Both the position numbers and the translations under genes were made by a program. The notes below the pieces were generated by a model. It saw only the letters and a list, made by a program, of their open reading frames with translations. It was not told where the DNA came from and did not search any database. Positions 25,479 through 33,597 of a stretch of DNA of 64,000 bases are shown one piece after another (position 1 is the first letter of the stretch; each line of letters starts with the position of its first letter). This DNA is from an uncultured Tateyamaria sp. (GTDB lineage Bacteria > Pseudomonadota > Alphaproteobacteria > Rhodobacterales > Rhodobacteraceae). Where the stretch lies: positions 89,545 through 153,544 of the forward strand of contig NZ_CANMEU010000010.1 of NCBI RefSeq assembly GCF_947497045.1. Direction: 5' to 3'.

Positions 25479-25999
25479 ATGATACACGACATGCCGCTTG
25501 CCCTTGCAGATCCGTACACCCGCCAAATCTACCAGACCCTTTGCGGGCGCGAAAACTTCGCGCTGTGTTGCCGGCACTTCTATCAAAATGCAGAGCCCGA
25601 AGAGACGATCGAGGCGCTGCAAACCTATCACGAAGAAATGAGAAAATTGATCAACCAGCATGGCGCGGACATCGATCTTCGCATGGGTCACGGGGTGATG
25701 GTGCTGTTCAATGACCTCGTCCCTCGTGACGATCCTGCGGGGGATGTGGTCAGGCTTGCGGTTGCGATGCGCGCACAAATGGCTAAGCTGTGTACGGTGT
25801 GGAAACGGCTGGGCCACCGTCTCGGATTTGGTGTTGGCGTCTCTCTGGGCTATGCGATGAGGCGGATGACGGTGAAATCCTACCGAGTAAGCGGGCGAGA
25901 ATTACGGTTGAGGATGACTTCAAGGTCAAAACGAAAGGTGAACTCAGCCTCAAGGGCATCCGCGAACCCATAAAGATGTTCAGGCTTACGAGCGATGCC
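25479..25999 (+). pseudogene. Adenylate/guanylate cyclase catalytic domain relic
   Basis: One frame encodes AEPEETIEALQTYHEEMRKL, DLRMGHGVMVLFNDLVP and RLGHRLGFGVGVSLGYA, the middle of a class III nucleotide cyclase. From 25850 the homology continues in another frame with LCDEADDGEILPSKRA, VEDDFKVKTKGELSLKGI and EPIKMFRL. About 25 residues normally found between SLGYA and LCDEA (the block with substrate-binding Asp/Asn) are missing. The two halves meet at CTATGC, which could belong to either side, so a microhomology deletion explains both the loss and the frameshift. The N-terminal part with the first metal-binding Asp is also gone. No active enzyme can be made. Confidence 0.75.
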
Positions 26000-26371
26000 C
26001 GATTTTTTCAACAGGTGCTGGATTGGTTCAGGCCCATCACGGAACGGATAAAGAACGCGACAAAATTGGAACCTCGCGCCATCTGCTCAAACGGCTGCTT
26101 TCAGCGGAGCGAGGTCGTGGCTGGACATAACGACGTCTGGAATATCCTGCTCTCCTGCCCGACCTGATAAACGCACGACCACCCAACACGTTGGATCGGC
26201 ATCACAGCCTTACTTTGGCACAACACGTCGCTTGCTGTCGCCATGACATTTCCAAAAAGGCTGTGTAACACTAGTATTATTCCGGAAATACCCTCTATCG
26301 GTGCGGACCGGGGCGCTACGACAAGCACGTCAAGAGATGCCTTCAACGTAGCCTCTTGAGCAGGAGATTTA
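26000..26371. other. Intergenic region, no gene recognised
   Basis: This contains the tail of the cyclase relic frame and the promoter region of the cytochrome gene. AGCAGGAG at its end is the ribosome site of that gene. Confidence 0.45.
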
Positions 26372-28003
26372 ATGAGAAGAATACTTCTGGGTTTCGGGGC
26401 ACTCGCATTTCTTGTTGTCGGAGCGTGGATTGGCGCGCGTCACGAGGTGACCTCGCAGGCGGTGCCCGTTGTTGCGCCCGGTGCGGGTGCCGCGGAACGC
26501 GGAGCGGCTGCTTTTGTCGGCGCGGCATTTGGCGGGTTGAGCCTGCAAGCCTTGGAAAGTCACGCGGTACCCTGGAAATTGATGACGGCAGCCCTTGTCC
26601 TTGAGGCGGTTGATCAGAGCCCAACGCTTTCAACCGACCGCGACACGCTGAATAAGGTGCTGACCTCATTCGGGTTTCTTGTGCAGGCCCGGATCAAGAA
26701 TATGCCGGACGGTGTACCCGGCGCGCCGGGCGCGTTGCCACTGGGTGTGACACATGGGGTGATCTCTCCGATGGTGGGGCTGCCGGTACATGTGGCCAAT
26801 CTGGGATGCGCGGCCTGTCATGCCGGTGTGACCTACGGCGCTGATGGTGTCCCCGACCCCGCCGCCGCATGGATTGGGATGCCCAACAGTTCCCTGAACC
26901 TCGAAGCCTATACACAGTCCATTTTTCGAACACTCAAAGCCTATCAACAGAGGCCGGATCTGTTGATCGAAACGGTTATGGCGCTGCATCCCGATACAGG
27001 CTGGCGCGAGCGCCAAACGTTGCGATGGCTGATCTTGCCGTTGGTCGGTGCGCGGCTGGATCAGATCGACGACGATCGTGCACTGCCTTTCGTCAATGGG
27101 GTTCCGGGCAGCACCAACGGGGTTGCCGCGCTCAAACATGTGTTTGGGGTACCGTTTCTCGGGGCTGACCTTGCCGATGCGGGTATCGTCTCTATTCCGG
27201 ACCTTGGATACCGGCACTGGCGCAGCAGTCTGCTGGTCGACGGAGCCTATGCCATCCCGCAAACCGAACGACAAACCGAGACAACGGCCGTGGACAATAC
27301 GGCCGAAAAGCGGACCGCTTTGGCGACAATCACGACATTCTTTACGGTACCCAGCATGGGCGTTCACCCAAGCACGGCAATTCAGTCCATCCCCGTAGCC
27401 GAAGACATCCTTGCCTTTCTGGATAAAACCTACAGACCGCAACCCTTTCCCGGCGTGATTGATCGCGATCTGGCCCTGAGAGGGGCGGCAGTCTACGGGG
27501 AGCAGTGCAGCAGCTGTCATGGCACCTATACCGTTGCAGGGGTGTTGCCAGACATCATTTCGTTCCCGAACTGGCTTGGCGATGTTGGTACCGATCCGCT
27601 CAGGGCGCAGACCTTCACGCAAGACCTTGTCGCTGTCTTTGAGGACACGGCCTATCGCGATCAAATCGCCGTTGAACGCACTGGGGCCTATGCCGCGCCG
27701 CCACTGAGTGGCATATGGGCCTCGGCCCCGTATCTGCATAACGGAACGGTCCCGACCATATGGCACTTGCTGACACCCGAGGCCCGACCAGAGACGTTTG
27801 AACTGGGCGGGCACATGCTCGACTTCTCGCGTTTGGGGCTGAAATTGGAAGACGGGCGATATCCGCGAGATTACATCCCCTTTTCCACGCCGGTCGTTCT
27901 GGACACAGGCCAACCGGGTCTGAGCAGCAAGGGGCATGCGTTTGGTGCAACGCTGAGCGAGGCGGACAAGACCGCTTTGATCGAGTTTCTCAAACAGCTT
28001 TAG
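26372..28003 (+). CDS. Dihaem c-type cytochrome, RoxA/cytochrome c peroxidase-like
   Basis: A 543-residue exported or membrane-anchored protein with an N-terminal hydrophobic segment (ILLGFGALAFLVVGAWIGA). It has two haem c sites, CAACH (about residue 148) and CSSCH (about residue 379). The C-terminal block APPLSGIWASAPYLHNGTVPTIWHLL is characteristic of the RoxA/MauG/cytochrome c peroxidase-like superfamily, and the large size and spacing favour the RoxA-like branch (rubber oxygenase and its uncharacterised relatives). The substrate is unknown. AGGAG precedes the ATG. It is convergent with, and overlaps by four bases, the nitroreductase gene of the operon on the other strand. Confidence 0.85.
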   Translation: MRRILLGFGALAFLVVGAWIGARHEVTSQAVPVVAPGAGAAERGAAAFVGAAFGGLSLQALESHAVPWKLMTAALVLEAVDQSPTLSTDRDTLNKVLTSFGFLVQARIKNMPDGVPGAPGALPLGVTHGVISPMVGLPVHVANLGCAACHAGVTYGADGVPDPAAAWIGMPNSSLNLEAYTQSIFRTLKAYQQRPDLLIETVMALHPDTGWRERQTLRWLILPLVGARLDQIDDDRALPFVNGVPGSTNGVAALKHVFGVPFLGADLADAGIVSIPDLGYRHWRSSLLVDGAYAIPQTERQTETTAVDNTAEKRTALATITTFFTVPSMGVHPSTAIQSIPVAEDILAFLDKTYRPQPFPGVIDRDLALRGAAVYGEQCSSCHGTYTVAGVLPDIISFPNWLGDVGTDPLRAQTFTQDLVAVFEDTAYRDQIAVERTGAYAAPPLSGIWASAPYLHNGTVPTIWHLLTPEARPETFELGGHMLDFSRLGLKLEDGRYPRDYIPFSTPVVLDTGQPGLSSKGHAFGATLSEADKTALIEFLKQL

Positions 28004-28989
28004 AGGATAAGCGCGTCGACGGAGCGTCGCGCAGGAGGGAACGGGGCATGCGGCGGGCGGTGCCCGATCCGAAAGGCGGAAACGATGCGGCGGTCCTTGG
28101 GCAATTCCGCCATCCCGGCCAAAGCCTCGGCGCTCGTCAGATCATCGGCCAGAGCGGTGAGCACAGAGGCCCCGAAACCAGCAGCTTCGATCCTGAGCCA
28201 GGCCCGGTAGAAGGCGCGACCGCTCACAAACGGGTCTTCGCCCTTGGGGCGGTGAAATACCACGATGGCGGTTGCGGCAGCCGTCTTTTGTTCCTCAGAC
28301 AGCAGTTTTTCCGCAAGACCGCAGGCTAACAAAGGGCGAAATCCAAAGCCCAGCAACACTTTCGCGCCGATCCTTTCAAAGAACCCCAGTCGCATCGCAT
28401 CGGCATTCAGGCCGTCGCGCGCCCAATTCGGATGACTGCGCCGCAATCGCATCCACGAGACAAGCTCTGTGCGAAAGTCATCCCGTCTGGTGAACGTGAA
28501 ACTGGCCGTATCCAGCAGTTTCGCAATGAGCCGGATCATTTCAGAAGCTGTGAACACGTGGCAATCTGCATCAGCAAGTGTCTGTGCGACTTGGCGGCCT
28601 TCATCCGTTGGGGCTTTGAACGCACCGCGCCAGCTTTGCCGGGTGATCACATGCCGGGCCAGCGCATCCCCTTGTGGGGTGCCGGCGGTCTCCGGAGCGA
28701 AAGTCAGTCGGGCGATGGGGCGCATGTCGCTGGTGCCGTCATCCGTCACCAGATCGTGCGATATGCGCAATCCTTCCTGCGCCGCAGCCAGCACCATCCC
28801 CTCAAGCGCCGCACCCAGGCTCATCGCGGCATCATGGCCTGTGGGATCTGCGGCAGGCAGGCGCACCTTGTGGTCTTCGAACAACCAAATCCGATCCCCC
28901 TCAAGCTTCCAGCGGGCCGGTTGAACGTTGTGAACACTGGGGGCCAGACTGGCCCGCGCAACCAGCTGCCGGAACAAATCAGGCGTCAT
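28000..28989 (-). CDS. Acg-like nitroreductase-family FMN protein
   Basis: A 329-residue protein of the nitroreductase fold in its long, Acg-like form. The FMN-binding start LVARASLAPSVHNVQPARWKL, the central HVITRQSWRGAF and the C-terminal AAGFGASVLTALADDL and RRIVSAFRIGHRPP are visible. Acg-type proteins bind FMN but often do not reduce nitro compounds; some relatives act as dehydrogenases in peptide or natural-product modification. It is the last gene of a five-gene run in which each gene overlaps the next; here ATGA is shared with the upstream GNAT gene. That tight coupling suggests it acts on the product of the operon's ThiF and acyltransferase proteins (inference). Confidence 0.82.
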   Translation of the reverse strand: MTPDLFRQLVARASLAPSVHNVQPARWKLEGDRIWLFEDHKVRLPAADPTGHDAAMSLGAALEGMVLAAAQEGLRISHDLVTDDGTSDMRPIARLTFAPETAGTPQGDALARHVITRQSWRGAFKAPTDEGRQVAQTLADADCHVFTASEMIRLIAKLLDTASFTFTRRDDFRTELVSWMRLRRSHPNWARDGLNADAMRLGFFERIGAKVLLGFGFRPLLACGLAEKLLSEEQKTAAATAIVVFHRPKGEDPFVSGRAFYRAWLRIEAAGFGASVLTALADDLTSAEALAGMAELPKDRRIVSAFRIGHRPPHAPFPPARRSVDALIL

Positions 28990-30071
28990 GTCAGGTCTTT
29001 CCTGAACAAATGAAGGCGATGCAACGGGGTGGCCCCGATCTTGGACATCATTCGTAGGGACGCCTGATTTTCGTCCGCAATCCAGGTGATGCCAAGCTGT
29101 TCATAACCAGCCCCGCGCAGTTGCGTGAGGGTTCGCGAAAGCATTGCGCTCATCAGGCCGCGCCCGTGGCACGACTTGGCAACGGAGTAGAAAATGATCA
29201 CTGCACGTTTGCGCCGCAGCCGGAAGCGCAGGAAGTGAAACGGGGTCATCAGTGTAAAGCGCGAGCGTGTCGCCTTGAGAAAGCCGTTGAGATCGGGAAT
29301 GCAGATCACGACGCCGACGGGCTCATCACCCTTGGCCAGAACCGCGGACAGTCGGGGGTCGATAATGCTCATCATCTCACCCGCCTGAAAGTTGAATTCC
29401 CCGGCTGTCAGGGGCACGAACATCGCATTGTCCGAAAACCCGTCATTGAGCACCTGCCTTGCCTCTTCCATACGTGCGGCGAAGGTTTTGCGCCGGACCG
29501 GGGCGAAAGCACAGTCCGTTTCCAGCTGTAACGGGGGTATTTTGGCCTTGGCCAGATCCAGCTCAAACGTGGTCACAGGAAAGACGGGTACAAAACCGTT
29601 CTGGCGCAAAAGCCTTGGAATATGCGGCGGGTTCACGACCATGTCGGTATAGGCTTTGCGCTCAAAATGGTCAGTCTGCACGCCCATCTGCTGCATCGCC
29701 GTGAGGTTGAAATTCCCGACAAGTTCTTCGTGCCCCTTGCTTCGGGCCCATCCTTCGGCCTTGTCCAGCAAGGCCCTGGCAATCTCGGTGTCATCAGCAC
29801 AGTCAAAGAAACCGAACGAGGCGTGTTTGGTCCCGTAAAGCTTGTTTGAGGCGATATGATCATGCACCACGATCCGTCCCAACGGGATCCCGTCGCGAAA
29901 GGCGGTGAAATAGTTGAAGACCTCGTTGCTTGGGAAAAGCGGGTTTGTACCTGCGATCAAGGCACGCTTAAGGTCAGACTTCAGCGGAGATACATAAGGC
30001 GTGCTGTCCTCATAGGCCTGAAACGGGACCTCGAAGAATGACGCAAAATCGCGTTCGACGATCTCAATCAT
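28986..30071 (-). CDS. GNAT-family acetyltransferase-like protein
   Basis: A 361-residue protein, longer than a single GNAT domain. The C-terminal half has a GNAT core: AVLAKGDEPVGVVICIPDLN, the acyl-CoA loop SVAKSCHGRGLMSAML and the closing block NQASLRMMSKIGATPLHRL. The N-terminal half (FFEVPFQAYEDSTPYVSPL, GRIVVHDHIASNK, FGFFDCADD, ARALLDKAEGWARSKGHEELVGNFN) looks like a second, degenerate GNAT fold. Proteins of this two-domain form are known only as hypothetical or acetyltransferase-like. I chose ATG 30069-30071, eight bases inside the end of the upstream membrane-protein gene; 31 upstream codons are open but unrelated. Confidence 0.8.
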   Translation of the reverse strand: MIEIVERDFASFFEVPFQAYEDSTPYVSPLKSDLKRALIAGTNPLFPSNEVFNYFTAFRDGIPLGRIVVHDHIASNKLYGTKHASFGFFDCADDTEIARALLDKAEGWARSKGHEELVGNFNLTAMQQMGVQTDHFERKAYTDMVVNPPHIPRLLRQNGFVPVFPVTTFELDLAKAKIPPLQLETDCAFAPVRRKTFAARMEEARQVLNDGFSDNAMFVPLTAGEFNFQAGEMMSIIDPRLSAVLAKGDEPVGVVICIPDLNGFLKATRSRFTLMTPFHFLRFRLRRKRAVIIFYSVAKSCHGRGLMSAMLSRTLTQLRGAGYEQLGITWIADENQASLRMMSKIGATPLHRLHLFRKDLT

Positions 30072-31272
30072 GCGATGCGTCCCGCTCGGCCAGAAGGACT
30101 GCGAGCCGCTGTGCAATCCGCAATTCCAGTTCCAGTTGCCGCGATTGGGCGAGCGCGGGCACATTCAGCGCCATGGTGCGAAGCGGGTCCTTGGACACCA
30201 ACATAACATGGCTGGCTTCGAATTTGCGAAAGAACCATGCAAACTGCTCGGAGAGCTTTGGATTGCCAAGCAGGTCCAGATCTTTCGAGGACACGACGCC
30301 ACGGCGGATCAGGTGATCTTTGAACACCGCATCGAAATCCCCCAGACTATCAGCGTTCAGGATCAACGCGCCCGAGGTCAACGCCCTCGTTTGAAGCGCC
30401 TGCAAGAACGCATCATGGCTGCTCAGACCATCGTCGGCCAAGACATCAAGCACCCGCCCGACCTTGACCTCGCGCCTGATCAGCCGGGCCTGATAGAAGA
30501 TCAAGGCCAGCAAACCCACACTGACGACAATCGCCATCACCTGCACCGTTGTGCGCACATCAAGCCCGGCGAGTTCCATGATGCAGAGCGACGCAATAGC
30601 GAGACCCGCAGCAAGTGCCGCGGTGGCCGAGACGACTTCGGATTGCGTCGCATCACTGCGGCGAAGCGTCAGGCCAAGCCAGCACATGGCCAGAATGGCA
30701 ATACCTGACAACCGCACCGGAAAGTCCAGAAACTCGGTTCGGAAATCCGATATGGTCAGTGGCACGATCAGGGCGAGGGACAGTGCCAGCCGGTCGATTG
30801 TCGTGTTTTCCGCCACCGACAGGCTTTTCCTGTCTCGCGCCAGAACAAGGACGGTCAGTGCTACAACAGTCAGGACTTGAAAGCCCGCCAGCGAAATAAT
30901 GGCCAAAAACGCCTGAGTTGGTGGTGTCACCGCGGCCACAACCGCAAAGACAAGCGCCCCGACAGCGGCCCATGCCTTCAGGATGAGCGGCGCGTGCCGG
31001 CGCAGCAATGCCTCGACCACCAGGAGCATCGCAAGCGGGACGAGGCCGGCAAAGGCAAAGGTCAAACGCCCGATCCCTTCTGCACCCGTAAGCCATTGCA
31101 AAAGCCGGATGGCCAACAGCGCGGCCACGACCTGGATCGCAAATAGAAACCGCCTTGTCAGCACGGTTCTGGGGCGCTGCATGCGCAATACCTGCCCGAA
31201 CAGCGCCAGACCAAACAGGCTTGCCAACGTAACAACACTGTCGGCAATCAATTCCGGCGAAAAGCCCGTCAT
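30064..31272 (-). CDS. Polytopic membrane protein with C-terminal cytosolic domain, unknown function
   Basis: A 402-residue protein I cannot assign to a named family. The first 250 residues hold about seven or eight hydrophobic helices (ADSVVTLASLFGLALFGQVL, LVPLAMLLVVEALL, VGALVFAVVAAVT, FQVLTVVALTVLVLA, VMAIVVSVGLLALIFYQ). A cytosolic domain of about 130 residues follows (VGRVLDVLADDGLSSHDAFLQAL, ALILNADSLGDFDAVFKDHLIRRGVV, FAWFFRKFEASHVMLVSK) and ends in a Leu/Arg-rich coiled-coil-like helix (LELELRIAQRLAVLLAERD). The layout resembles a 7TM-type sensor lacking a kinase. It shares ATGA with the ThiF gene upstream, so it belongs to that operon and may place the pathway at the membrane. Confidence 0.72.
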   Translation of the reverse strand: MTGFSPELIADSVVTLASLFGLALFGQVLRMQRPRTVLTRRFLFAIQVVAALLAIRLLQWLTGAEGIGRLTFAFAGLVPLAMLLVVEALLRRHAPLILKAWAAVGALVFAVVAAVTPPTQAFLAIISLAGFQVLTVVALTVLVLARDRKSLSVAENTTIDRLALSLALIVPLTISDFRTEFLDFPVRLSGIAILAMCWLGLTLRRSDATQSEVVSATAALAAGLAIASLCIMELAGLDVRTTVQVMAIVVSVGLLALIFYQARLIRREVKVGRVLDVLADDGLSSHDAFLQALQTRALTSGALILNADSLGDFDAVFKDHLIRRGVVSSKDLDLLGNPKLSEQFAWFFRKFEASHVMLVSKDPLRTMALNVPALAQSRQLELELRIAQRLAVLLAERDASHD

Positions 31273-32138
31273 GCCATCATGCGTCGCAAAAAGCGGGTGA
31301 CGACGGGCCGCAGCACCGCTGCCGTGATAGGATTGCGTGGATGTTCGACCCGCGCAGCGTAGGGGTTAAAAAACCACCCACGGTGGTCCGCACCCGGCGG
31401 ACGCCCCAGAATGCCATTGACCACTTCATAGGCCATCAGCATCCCGGTCGAGATCACCATGGGTGCAAAAGACATGCGGCTGCGTTTACCGGCTGTGACT
31501 TCACCAGCCAGCTCAAGGTCGATGTAGCGGCGCGAAGAAGAATGCAACACCACATAGGTCGCCTCTGCAAAAAAGGCGCTCTCGCGTTGCGCCTGGCTGA
31601 GTGCATCCCAAGCGGTGCCAATGGTTGGATATCCCAACCGTTCTTCCGGCATCGGATCTTTTGGCTGCGTCACAAAGACGGATGGCAGCGGAGAGGCATA
31701 GGCGTCGATCACGGCACGTTCAGCCTCGCGCGATTGGCGGTACAGCAAAAGTGATGCACCAAGGTCGTCTGTCCCGTTGACGACGATTTTGCTGTCTGCC
31801 ACAGCGCTTTGCACATGGTCCGGCCACTCGTCCCGATAGACCGTGATCTCCATCTCGGGATTGATTTGCAGGCACAGATCGCGCGTGGCCTCGGCTTTTT
31901 GCCCCCCGATGGTGTCACGAAAGGCAAAGACCTGCCGGTTCATGTTCGATGTCTCGAACGCGTCGATATCCGCAAGGATCAGTCGCCCGACACCCATGCG
32001 CGCCAGCCCCATGACACAAGCGCCCCCCATGCCGCCCGTGCCACACACAAAAACCTGTGCCGCACGCAGGCGGGCTTGTTCCTCTGGCGTTACAAACCCG
32101 ATATTGCGGTTTGTGAAATCATCGTAGGAAAAGGTCAA
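31269..32138 (-). CDS. ThiF/MoeB/HesA-family E1-like adenylyltransferase
   Basis: A 289-residue protein with the E1-like Rossmann fold. The nucleotide loop VCGTGGMGGACV (about residues 31-42), the ILADIDAFETSNMNRQ block that binds ATP-Mg, and VVNGTDD and AVIDAYAS further on are present. The two CxxC zinc motifs of MoeB/ThiF are absent, and no rhodanese domain is attached. Such proteins adenylate a C-terminal carboxylate or a small molecule before sulphur transfer or amide formation. E1-like proteins coupled to nitroreductases (fused in mycobacterial Rv1355c) and acyltransferases have been noted in comparative genomics. The gene overlaps both neighbours by four bases. Its substrate is unknown and there is no ThiS/MoaD-like partner in the window. 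Confidence 0.87.
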   Translation of the reverse strand: MTFSYDDFTNRNIGFVTPEEQARLRAAQVFVCGTGGMGGACVMGLARMGVGRLILADIDAFETSNMNRQVFAFRDTIGGQKAEATRDLCLQINPEMEITVYRDEWPDHVQSAVADSKIVVNGTDDLGASLLLYRQSREAERAVIDAYASPLPSVFVTQPKDPMPEERLGYPTIGTAWDALSQAQRESAFFAEATYVVLHSSSRRYIDLELAGEVTAGKRSRMSFAPMVISTGMLMAYEVVNGILGRPPGADHRGWFFNPYAARVEHPRNPITAAVLRPVVTRFLRRMMA

Positions 32139-33088
32139 ATCGGGTCCTTTCGCGGGCGCAACGTGCCAAAATGCCGGTTGCTGTCGAACCAGTGCAGTGC
32201 GGGCAGGATCACCCGTTGCAGCATCAAGGCCACCAGGGTCACACCGACACTGGCAAGAGACGCCCGGGGCACCGAATTCTTCAGATAGCCACTGGCCGTC
32301 GCCAGATCGATCTGTCCAAGCTGCAATACGTCATCACCCCGGTCGTAGTCCAACAGGTTCTGACAGAACTCGTTGTAAATAGCATTGCGGTGGTGGGGGG
32401 CTTCCTCAAAGGTCTTCTTTAGATCGTCCGAGCCTCCGGTATAGGCATTGGTGATGACAAAGCGGTCTTCATCAAACCCGGCATCGGCCCCTACCCCGAA
32501 AACGTACCGGTGCTCTGCCATGATCGTGCGCGCCAGCAGGAGATGCTGCAAGGATCTCTCCTTGGACCGCCGGGGCGTTGGGAATACATCGTCAAAGGTC
32601 TCCGCGACCATGCCCACAATGGCAGGCACCTGCGTGACGTTTGACACCCAAAGCGGACGCATCTGATTGCGAAACAACAACAAGATGCAGGTCAGACCGT
32701 ACAGAACCCACGACAATCCCTGCGATTGCTGGTCTGGATCCACCATGACCAACCCCAGATGCAACACCTCCATCGGCTCCGTCATCGTCGTGATATCCAT
32801 CAGAGCCAGCGCGTTGAATGCGACTGGCTGCCGGGTGTCCTTGCGGCGTACAATCGTGACAATCGTGGACTTCAGCCGTTCCGGATCACCTGAAAACACG
32901 CCATAGGTCAATGACCCACGCGCGAGCGTTTTCGAAGCGACCGTAACAAGATCAGCCGACAGCGACGCCAATTCCTCCTGTGACATCCACAGCCCCGGAC
33001 GCTCGACAATCCGCGTTTCAAAATGTTTGCCCGTGGACAGGGTCAAATCGAGCCGTGGCTGAAACAATGCGCGCACAAACCCGGACAT
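32135..33088 (-). CDS. Acyltransferase-like (GNAT/FeeM-type) protein, first gene of ThiF operon
   Basis: A 317-residue protein. The centre has a GNAT-like core: TIVRRKDTRQPVAFNALALMDI, then EVLHLGLVMVDPDQQSQGLSWVLYGLT, where V-P-Q-GL resembles the acyl-CoA-binding motif A. WVSNVTQVPAIVGMVAETFDDVFP follows. The extended C-terminus ends in a possible membrane-associated segment (SLASVGVTLVALMLQRVILPALHWF). N-acyl amino-acid synthases of the FeeM type have a comparable core, but the match is by eye only. The start ATG 33086-33088 has AGGA 7 nt upstream; a further ATG at 33142 is not supported. It heads the five-gene overlapping operon running to 28000. Confidence 0.68.
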   Translation of the reverse strand: MSGFVRALFQPRLDLTLSTGKHFETRIVERPGLWMSQEELASLSADLVTVASKTLARGSLTYGVFSGDPERLKSTIVTIVRRKDTRQPVAFNALALMDITTMTEPMEVLHLGLVMVDPDQQSQGLSWVLYGLTCILLLFRNQMRPLWVSNVTQVPAIVGMVAETFDDVFPTPRRSKERSLQHLLLARTIMAEHRYVFGVGADAGFDEDRFVITNAYTGGSDDLKKTFEEAPHHRNAIYNEFCQNLLDYDRGDDVLQLGQIDLATASGYLKNSVPRASLASVGVTLVALMLQRVILPALHWFDSNRHFGTLRPRKDPI

Positions 33089-33597
33089 AAACAGATCCTT
33101 CAAAGCCTTTGGCCAGCACAGGGTTTGTCCCTTTGCGCTCAACGCCCGAGCCTAAATCTGGCACCATGCTGATCGCAATATCTTTATTCGTGCAGACGGG
33201 TTTATTCTTTGCAAAGCGCGATGTTCTTGTAGCAGTCGCGGTCTCACTCATATCCAGTTGCGCCCCTGGGACAGGACGTTGTGCTGCGAGTGATGTAACG
33301 TACGGTACGTAAAGCCGCGTACGGTCCCCGTAGGCCTCTCGCTGCTTCGCCTTATTGCTACGGCGATTTTTTTCCGATAACGCCCGGTGCGGAAATGCCC
33401 CACGTGGCCATTCAGACCATAGTGCATGGAATGTGTGCTGGCAAAGCATCCACCTGCCGCCAGATTGATGTTTCCGACGCTGTCTCGGGCAGTTGATCTG
33501 GCAAGGCGATCCTCAAAGGGGATGTACAGATATGATCAGCGATTTCAGGTGCGGAACCTTTGGCATCGTCTGCCTTCGGTGATGGGGTGTGGACCTG
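33089..33597. other. Intergenic region, no gene recognised
   Basis: This must hold the promoter of the ThiF operon (minus strand). Short direct repeats such as GTACGGTACG occur near 33300. No coding signature was found on either strand. Confidence 0.5.

Noticed and set aside
25251..25817. 188-codon minus-strand frame over the cyclase relic
   Set aside because: The plus strand matches cyclase sequence in two frames; the minus reading has no family and no ribosome site.
26666..27937. 423-codon minus-strand frame over the dihaem cytochrome
   Set aside because: Antisense artefact; the plus strand has both CxxCH motifs and family blocks.
28986..30164. Start of the GNAT-like gene at 30164
   Set aside because: The extra 31 codons overlap the end of the membrane-protein gene and look like its shadow; ATG 30071 fits the coupled operon layout.
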